Assembly: GCA_002281775.1 (NCBI GenBank)
Contig: NCGY01000002.1
Coordinates: 124,001-188,000, forward strand
Direction of reading: 5' to 3'
DNA from: Hydrogenophilales bacterium 16-64-46
GTDB lineage: Bacteria; Pseudomonadota; Gammaproteobacteria; Burkholderiales; Thiobacillaceae
DNA: 64,000 bases
Part shown: positions 55,579-64,000 of the stretch, one piece after another
Layout: each line of letters starts with the position of its first letter
Numbering within the stretch: the first letter of the stretch is position 1
Translations under genes and position numbers: made by a program
The notes under the pieces: model-generated
What the model saw: the letters and a program-made list of their open reading frames with translations, nothing else
Told to the model about the DNA's origin: nothing
Database searches by the model: none

Positions 55579-56429
55579 AGGTTCTTAAGCGTCATCTGGT
55601 AGAGCTCGGCCTTGGTGCGGCCGGTGATTTTAGCGGCGAGCTTGGCGGCGAGCGTTGGCGGCAGTTCGGCGGCGAGGATGTCGAGCACGCGCAGCGCCTC
55701 GGGGTCACCTGCGGCCTCGGCAGCCGCGGGCGGATGCACGACGACGACGAATTCGCCGCGCACGCGGTTGGCGTCGGCCGTAAGCCAGGCCACGGCGTCG
55801 ACGAGCGGCAGGGTGTGGAGGGTCTCGAATTTCTTGGTGAGTTCACGTGCGAGCGTGAGCTCCCGATCGCCCAGCAATGCCGCCAGCGCGGCCACGGTCT
55901 CGACGATGCGATGCGGCGCTTCGTAGAACACCAGCGCCACAGGCAGGCTCGCCAGCGACTTGATTTCGGCCTCGCGCGCGCCAGCCTTGGGTGAGAGAAA
56001 GCCGTGGAACAGCCAGGGGCCGGGCGCAAGGCCGGCGGCGGAGAGCGCAGCCACCACGGCGGAGGCACCGGGAATCGGCACGACCGCGAGACCCGCCGCC
56101 CGCACCGCCGCCACCAGGCGCGCGCCGGGGTCGGAGATGGCCGGGGTGCCCGCGTCCGAAACATAGGCGACAGCCTCGCCGGCCATGATCCAGGCGATGA
56201 CCTTGTCGGCTGCTTCGCGTTCGTTGTGTTCGCGGATCGACGCGAGCGATTTGTGGATGCCGAAATGCGCAAGCAGCTGCCCGGATACGCGTGTGTCTTC
56301 CGCCGCGACGCGGTCGGCCTGCTTCAGGGTTTCCAGCGCCCGCAGCGTGATGTCGCCGAGGTTGCCGATGGGCGTGGCGACGACGTAGAGCGCCGGCGGC
56401 AGGCGGGTATGATGCGGCGTATCGTTCAT
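55575..56429 (-). CDS. rsmI: 16S rRNA (cytidine(1402)-2'-O)-methyltransferase
   Basis: A 284-residue tetrapyrrole-methylase-fold enzyme. Motifs: [67 protein letters not shown] and FYEAPHRI. It methylates the ribose of C1402, the same nucleotide that RsmH modifies on the base. It is divergent from yraN and coupled to pyrC. Confidence 0.97.
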   Translation of the reverse strand: MNDTPHHTRLPPALYVVATPIGNLGDITLRALETLKQADRVAAEDTRVSGQLLAHFGIHKSLASIREHNEREAADKVIAWIMAGEAVAYVSDAGTPAISDPGARLVAAVRAAGLAVVPIPGASAVVAALSAAGLAPGPWLFHGFLSPKAGAREAEIKSLASLPVALVFYEAPHRIVETVAALAALLGDRELTLARELTKKFETLHTLPLVDAVAWLTADANRVRGEFVVVVHPPAAAEAAGDPEALRVLDILAAELPPTLAAKLAAKITGRTKAELYQMTLKNL

Positions 56430-56447
56430 GGGCCGTCATTGTCGCAG

Positions 56448-57989
<1,542 letters not shown>

Positions 57990-57994
57990 ACGCC

Positions 57995-58474
57995 ATGGGC
58001 GGCATCCGCTTCGAGCGCAAGATCGTCGGGGCCGACACGCTTGCCGCTGCACTGGCCGCCCTGCCGCGCCCGCTGGTGTTCACCAATGGCTGCTTCGACA
58101 TCCTCCATCGCGGCCATGTCACCTACCTCGACGAGGCGTGCGCACTCGGCGCCTCGCTGGTCGTGGGCGTGAACAGCGATGCGTCGGTTCGCCGGCAGGG
58201 CAAGGGTGACGACCGGCCGATCAACCGTCAGGATGACCGCCTGGCTCTCCTTGCCGCGCTGGAGTCGGTTTCGCTGGTTACGCTCTTCGACACCGACACC
58301 CCACTTGATCTGATTCTCACTGTCCACCCCGACGTGCTGGTGAAAGGCGGTGACTGGCCGGCCGAGCACATCGTCGGCGCAGCCGAGGTTCTGGCCTGGG
58401 GCGGCAGCGTGCATTCGATTCCCTTCCGCCATCACACCTCGACGACGGCTTTGCTGCAACGGATCCGAACATGA
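57995..58474 (+). CDS. rfaE2: D-glycero-beta-D-manno-heptose-1-phosphate adenylyltransferase
   Basis: A 159-residue nucleotidyltransferase corresponding to the C-terminal domain of HldE. Motifs: [21 protein letters not shown] (HxGH-type), [28 protein letters not shown]. It makes ADP-heptose for the lipopolysaccharide core. The kinase domain is not fused and is not in the window. It is followed by ubiD with an ATGA overlap. Confidence 0.92.
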   Translation: MGGIRFERKIVGADTLAAALAALPRPLVFTNGCFDILHRGHVTYLDEACALGASLVVGVNSDASVRRQGKGDDRPINRQDDRLALLAALESVSLVTLFDTDTPLDLILTVHPDVLVKGGDWPAEHIVGAAEVLAWGGSVHSIPFRHHTSTTALLQRIRT

Positions 58475-59934
58475 TCTACCGCGACCTCCGCGACTTCATC
58501 GCACAACTTGAAAAAATGGGCGAGCTGAAACGCATCGCCGTCGAAGTCGACCCCTATCTGGAAATGACCGAGATCGCCGACCGCGTGCTGCGCGCAGGCG
58601 GGCCGGCGCTGCTGTTCGAGCGCCCCAAGGGCCACACGATCCCTGTGCTCGCTAATCTTTTCGGCACGGTCAAACGCGTCGCGCTCGGCATGGGCGAGGA
58701 CGATCCTGCAAGATTGAGGGAGGTCGGCAAGCTCTTGGCGTACCTCAAGGAACCCGAGCCGCCGAAGGGCCTGCGCGACGCGTGGGAGAAGTGGCCGGTG
58801 CTGAAACAGGTGCTCAACATGGCGCCGAAAGAAGTCCGCTCTGCGCCGTGTCAGGACGTGGTGTGGGAGGGCGCGGACGTGGATTTATCGCGCCTGCCGA
58901 TCCAGCACTGCTGGCCGGGCGACGTGGCACCGCTCGTGACCTGGGGGCTGACGGTGACGCGCGGCCCGCACAAAAAACGCCAGAACCTCGGCATCTACCG
59001 CCAGCAGGTCATCGGCCGCAACAAACTCATCATGCGCTGGCTCGCGCATCGCGGCGGCGCGCTCGATTTCCGCGAGCACACGCTCGCCCACCCCGGTGAG
59101 CCCTTCCCGGTGTCGGTCGCGCTCGGTGCCGACCCGGCGACGATACTGGGCGCGGTCACACCGGTGCCGGATTCGCTCTCGGAATACCAGTTCGCCGGGC
59201 TCTTGCGCGGGGCGAAAACCGAAGTCGTGAAGTGCCTCGGCAACGATTTGCAGGTGCCGGCCACCAGCGAGATCGTGCTCGAAGGCGTGATCCATCCGGG
59301 CGAAACCGCTTTAGAGGGACCGTACGGCGACCACACCGGCTACTACAACGAGCAGGATCATTTCCCGGTGTTCACCGTCGAGCGCATCACGCTGCGCCGC
59401 GACCCGATGTACCACAGCACCTACACCGGCAAGCCGCCCGACGAACCGGCGATCCTCGGCGTCGCGCTGAACGAAGTCTTCGTGCCGCTGCTGCAAAAGC
59501 AGTTTCCCGAGATCGTCGACTTCTACCTGCCGCCCGAAGGTTGCTCGTACCGCATGGCGGTTGTGAGCATGAAAAAAGCCTACCCCGGCCACGCAAAGCG
59601 CGTGATGTTCGGCGTCTGGAGTTTTTTGCGGCAGTTCATGTACACCAAGTTCATCCTGGTGATGGACGACGACGTGAACGTGCGCGACTGGCAGGAAGTG
59701 ATGTGGGCGCTGACGACCCGGGTCGATCCGGCGCGGGATACTTTATTGGTCGAGAACACGCCGATTGATTACCTGGATTTCGCGAGCCCGGTCTCGGGGC
59801 TGGGCAGCAAGATGGGGATTGATGCGACCAACAAATGGCCGGGCGAGACGATGCGCGAATGGGGCACGCCCATCGTCATGGACGCGGCAGTGAAGGCGCG
59901 TGTCGATGCACTCTGGGGCAGCCTCGGTCTGTGA
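58471..59934 (+). CDS. ubiD: UbiD family decarboxylase (4-hydroxy-3-polyprenylbenzoate decarboxylase)
   Basis: A 487-residue protein of the length of E. coli UbiD. Motifs: the [17 protein letters not shown] start, [25 protein letters not shown] (prenyl-FMN and Mn site), [48 protein letters not shown], and the C-terminal helix. It decarboxylates the aromatic ring of ubiquinone precursors using prenylated FMN. No UbiX gene nearby. Confidence 0.95.
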   Translation: MIYRDLRDFIAQLEKMGELKRIAVEVDPYLEMTEIADRVLRAGGPALLFERPKGHTIPVLANLFGTVKRVALGMGEDDPARLREVGKLLAYLKEPEPPKGLRDAWEKWPVLKQVLNMAPKEVRSAPCQDVVWEGADVDLSRLPIQHCWPGDVAPLVTWGLTVTRGPHKKRQNLGIYRQQVIGRNKLIMRWLAHRGGALDFREHTLAHPGEPFPVSVALGADPATILGAVTPVPDSLSEYQFAGLLRGAKTEVVKCLGNDLQVPATSEIVLEGVIHPGETALEGPYGDHTGYYNEQDHFPVFTVERITLRRDPMYHSTYTGKPPDEPAILGVALNEVFVPLLQKQFPEIVDFYLPPEGCSYRMAVVSMKKAYPGHAKRVMFGVWSFLRQFMYTKFILVMDDDVNVRDWQEVMWALTTRVDPARDTLLVENTPIDYLDFASPVSGLGSKMGIDATNKWPGETMREWGTPIVMDAAVKARVDALWGSLGL

Positions 59935-60725
59935 ATAAGCCAGTGCACTACGTGACTGTCTTCAATTTCTGGGGGTATCGAACCCTGCTGGAGCGCTGGC
60001 TGCTCTGCCTGATCGTCGCAGCCGTCGCGCCCGCGCAGGCGGCCTCGCTCGCGCGCATCAGCGGCGAAGTGTATACCCTGGAACGCATGGCCTTGCCCGC
60101 CGACGCCCTGCTCACGCTCGAACTGGTCGATACCACGCCGGATGCGCGCGGCGGCCGCCTCGCACGACTGGCGCTGGCCGCCCGCGGCCGGCAGGTTCCG
60201 CTGGCATTCGAGTTGCCGGTCTACGCCGCCGATCTGGACGTCGCGCGCCAGTACCAGCTCCGCGCCACGATCATTAACGGTGGCGGAGAACTGCTGTTCT
60301 CCGGCGGGCAGGCGCTGGCCGGCGATGCGGCGCGCGTCAGCCTGCGCCTGTCGCGCGCCGGCGAGCGGCACCCCAGCGCAAGCCTGGAAGACACGCACTG
60401 GAAACTCGTCGAAGTCGGCGGGCAACCTGCGCGCGTGCAGGCGGGTGAGCGCGAGGCGTATCTGCTGCTGCTGGACGGACTCGCCAGCGGTGGCAGCGGC
60501 TGCAACAAGCTGATGGGCCGTTACACCGTGGGCACACGCAGCCAGCTGACGCTGGGGCCGATGGCGAGCACGCGCATGGCGTGCACACCTGAACTGATGG
60601 CGCAGGAAAGCGCCCTGCACAGCGCATTTTCACGCACCACTGGCTATCGCATCGACGGCAACACCCTCGAATTGCGGGATGACGACAACGTGCTCGCACG
60701 TTTCACCAGCCGCGCCACGCCCTGA
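59931..60725 (+). CDS. exported YbaY-META domain protein
   Basis: A 264-residue protein starting at GTG overlapping the ubiD stop (GTGA). Hydrophobic N-terminal segment ([16 protein letters not shown]) is probably a signal peptide. Residues about 40-145 form a YbaY-like domain ([27 protein letters not shown]), and residues 155-264 a META/HslJ domain ([42 protein letters not shown]). HslJ-type domains are linked to heat and drug stress; exact role unknown. Confidence 0.82.
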   Translation: MNKPVHYVTVFNFWGYRTLLERWLLCLIVAAVAPAQAASLARISGEVYTLERMALPADALLTLELVDTTPDARGGRLARLALAARGRQVPLAFELPVYAADLDVARQYQLRATIINGGGELLFSGGQALAGDAARVSLRLSRAGERHPSASLEDTHWKLVEVGGQPARVQAGEREAYLLLLDGLASGGSGCNKLMGRYTVGTRSQLTLGPMASTRMACTPELMAQESALHSAFSRTTGYRIDGNTLELRDDDNVLARFTSRATP

Positions 60726-60736
60726 GCCCGACTGAT

Positions 60737-60937
60737 TCAGCGCACCCGCACCAGCGTGCGTTCCCAGTCCTCGGGCGGTTCGGTCTGGCCCAGACGCTGG
60801 ATGCGGCCGACCTCGTTTTCGTACCACCCATGGTCCTGCTGGTTGGGCTCGGCTTCATAGGCCCACCAAGTGCCGTCTGCATCCTGTGCCATCCAGCGTG
60901 CCCATTCGGGCGGGTCAGCGCACATCGGCTGTGCCAT
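60737..60937 (-). CDS. hypothetical small Trp-rich protein
   Basis: About 66 residues: MCADPPEWARWMAQDADG and then TWWAYEAEPNQQDHGWYENEVGRIQRLG. Acidic with six Trp. No family recognised. It overlaps the 3' end of dacB by about 23 bp and has a GAGG site; other in-frame ATGs (60925, 60985) are possible. The amino-acid composition is unlike a random frame, which favours a real gene. Confidence 0.55.
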   Translation of the reverse strand: MAQPMCADPPEWARWMAQDADGTWWAYEAEPNQQDHGWYENEVGRIQRLGQTEPPEDWERTLVRVR

Positions 60938-62387
60938 TGCGCTGGCAGTCCTCGCGACCCGGCGAAGTTGTCGTCGCGCCGTCATCGGCGGCAGTCCATT
61001 CCAGCAACGTACGCTGCGCCTCGGTAGCCTGCGCGGCATGGGCGTGATTCACCAGCATGACGAACGCGACACGCTGGCCGCGGGCCGTGAACACCACGCC
61101 CGCCAGCGCCGACACGTCGCGCAGGGTGCCGGTCTTGAGGTGGGCGCGGCCGTTCGCCGGGCTGCCGTTGAAACGCCGGGCCAGCGTGCCGTCCTGCCCC
61201 ACCACGGGCAGCGCCGATTCGAATTCAGCGTACCAGGGACTGCGCCAGGCGGCGCGCAACACCTGGTTGAGCGCGGCAGCGCTGATGCGCTCGATGCGCG
61301 ACAGGCCCGAGCCATTTTCCAGGACCAGTTTGCCGGTTGCGATGCCGGCCTGCTGCAAGGCACTCCGTACCGCGCGCGCGCCCTTTTCCGCTGTGCCCGG
61401 CGCGCCGTAGGCCTGCGCCCCCAGCGTGAGGAAAAGGTTCTTCGTCATCACGTTGTTGGAATGCTTGTTGAGCCGTTGCAGCACGTCGGCGAGAGGCTCG
61501 GAAGCCACACGCAGCAGCGGTGCCGCCACCGCACCGTCCGCCGCCGGCGTGCCGCCGAGTTCGTCGCCGGACTCGCGCCACAGTGCCCGGAATACCTGAT
61601 CGAATGTGCGTGCAGGCTCGAACAGACTCACAGGCCAGGCCTGCTCGCCACACTGCCGGGGGTAGCGGCCCGCTACCGCCAGTTCGCTTTGCGCCGCATC
61701 GACGAAGGCCAGCGTCAGCGCATCGCGCCAGCCATTGCACGCAGCCGTTTCATCGACGTGCACGCGGTTGACCAGCGTCACACCGGGCAGGTCGGGGTCG
61801 AGCGTCAGCGCCACTTCGCTTGCCACCGGCCGAAAGCGCAGGGAAACGGCATTGAAATTGGCGACGAGCGCGCCGGCAGGCGCGTTGTAGGGCGCAAACG
61901 GCTCGTCGTCGAACGCACCCGGGTCGGTTTCCGGCAGGTCGAAATAGCGACTGTCGAGTACCAGCCCGCCGCTCACCTGGCGTACACCCTGCGCCCGCAG
62001 GGCACGCTGCATCAGCCATAGCCGTTCCAGCGTCAGCGACGGGTCGCCCTGTCCGCGCACCACGAGATCACCGTCGAGGCGGCCGTTTTCCAGCGGGCCG
62101 GTGGCGTCGATTTCGGTCGTCCAGGTAAAGGCAGGGCCCAGTTGCGCAAGGGCGGCAAAGCTCGTGACGAGCTTCATCACCGAGGCAGGGTTCATCGCCG
62201 CGTCGGCCTGGTGCGCGAGCCAGGGCGTAGCGGCATCGAGGGGCTGTACCACCACGGCGACGTGATCGAGCGGGATGTTCGCGCGCTGCAAGGCGGCAAC
62301 AAAGGCGGGCGGCAACGCAGCTGCGTGCACGGCTGCCGCTGCAAGCCAGCCGGCCAGAATCCATTTGCACAGGAACAGGCTTCTCAT
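60915..62387 (-). CDS. dacB: D-alanyl-D-alanine carboxypeptidase/endopeptidase (PBP4 type)
   Basis: A 490-residue periplasmic class C PBP with a signal peptide (WILAGWLAAAAVHAAA). Catalytic motifs: NPASVMKLVTSF (SxxK), KHSNNVMTKNLF (SxN) and LKTGTLRDVSALAG (KTG). The large insert between the first two motifs is typical of PBP4. It trims and cleaves peptidoglycan crosslinks. It overlaps the Trp-rich small gene at the 3' end. Confidence 0.93.
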   Translation of the reverse strand: MRSLFLCKWILAGWLAAAAVHAAALPPAFVAALQRANIPLDHVAVVVQPLDAATPWLAHQADAAMNPASVMKLVTSFAALAQLGPAFTWTTEIDATGPLENGRLDGDLVVRGQGDPSLTLERLWLMQRALRAQGVRQVSGGLVLDSRYFDLPETDPGAFDDEPFAPYNAPAGALVANFNAVSLRFRPVASEVALTLDPDLPGVTLVNRVHVDETAACNGWRDALTLAFVDAAQSELAVAGRYPRQCGEQAWPVSLFEPARTFDQVFRALWRESGDELGGTPAADGAVAAPLLRVASEPLADVLQRLNKHSNNVMTKNLFLTLGAQAYGAPGTAEKGARAVRSALQQAGIATGKLVLENGSGLSRIERISAAALNQVLRAAWRSPWYAEFESALPVVGQDGTLARRFNGSPANGRAHLKTGTLRDVSALAGVVFTARGQRVAFVMLVNHAHAAQATEAQRTLLEWTAADDGATTTSPGREDCQRNGTADVR

Positions 62388-62428
62388 CGCGCCATTATGC
62401 CCGCGCGCGTGAGGAGATCCGGACAGAC

Positions 62429-64000
<1,572 letters not shown>

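Overview
The window is a dense, GC-rich chromosome segment. It probably comes from a betaproteobacterium of the Thiobacillus/Hydrogenophilaceae type. This is an inference from protein resemblance, c5-like cytochromes, a periplasmic DsrE-like protein, a class A RNase P RNA and a dcw cluster in beta/gamma-proteobacterial order. I see no insertion sequences, integrases, CRISPR arrays or prophage genes. Almost all of it is coding, and many genes are translationally coupled through ATGA, GTGA or TGATG overlaps.

Layout. 1-2.0 kb: housekeeping genes (inositol monophosphatase family, thioredoxin family, rsmE) and a secreted DsrE-like protein. 2.2-8.0 kb: argA (TTG start), then two PhnD-like periplasmic binding proteins overlapping a membrane PAS-GGDEF-EAL protein, which looks like a ligand-to-c-di-GMP sensor. 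8.0-15.2 kb: ybiT-type ABC-F protein, a PanE-like Rossmann protein, three c-type cytochromes, a LEA-type lipoprotein, a fructosamine kinase family protein, a DUF971 protein, tRNA-Arg(CCG) and a Sel1-repeat membrane protein. 15.2-29.6 kb: a metal-handling block. One minus-strand operon encodes a His-rich secreted protein, an RND adaptor, an RND pump and a TolC-type protein. Divergent from it are an LTA-synthase-like sulfatase and a QseBC/PmrAB-type two-component system, with a CTTAAG-N5-CTTAAG site in the shared intergenic region. A second minus-strand operon encodes two small Cys/His-rich secreted proteins, a TolC-type lipoprotein, a Tat-exported multicopper oxidase, a CusF-like protein and a rhodanese. 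29.6-34.2 kb: secA, a DUF721 protein and small unknown genes.

34.3-53.3 kb holds a complete cell-wall and division cluster on the minus strand, read mraZ-rsmH-ftsL-ftsI-murE-murF-mraY-(small ORF)-murD-ftsW-murG-murC-murB-ddl-ftsQ-ftsA-ftsZ-lpxC. Its promoter and a four-repeat MraZ operator are visible. Upstream lie an intrinsic terminator, a perfect DnaA box and a compact rnpB. From 53.9 kb come a membrane protein of the DUF1269 kind, pyrC and rsmI, then yraN-diaA/gmhA-dolP-rfaE2-ubiD, a YbaY-META protein and dacB. At the edge are two UDP-sugar genes that begin a polysaccharide locus.

The most unusual observation is between mraY and murD. A 66-bp copy of the mraY 3' end (64/66 identical, both changes synonymous) creates a 53-codon ORF that overlaps both neighbours by ATGA. 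Other points worth a second look are the paired binding-protein/c-di-GMP operon, the PmrA-like box beside the metal operon, the reduced P3/P12-P14 of the RNase P RNA, a SIS protein in diaA context that keeps GmhA catalytic residues, a palindrome at the rhodanese promoter, and a structured 3' region that could yield a small RNA.
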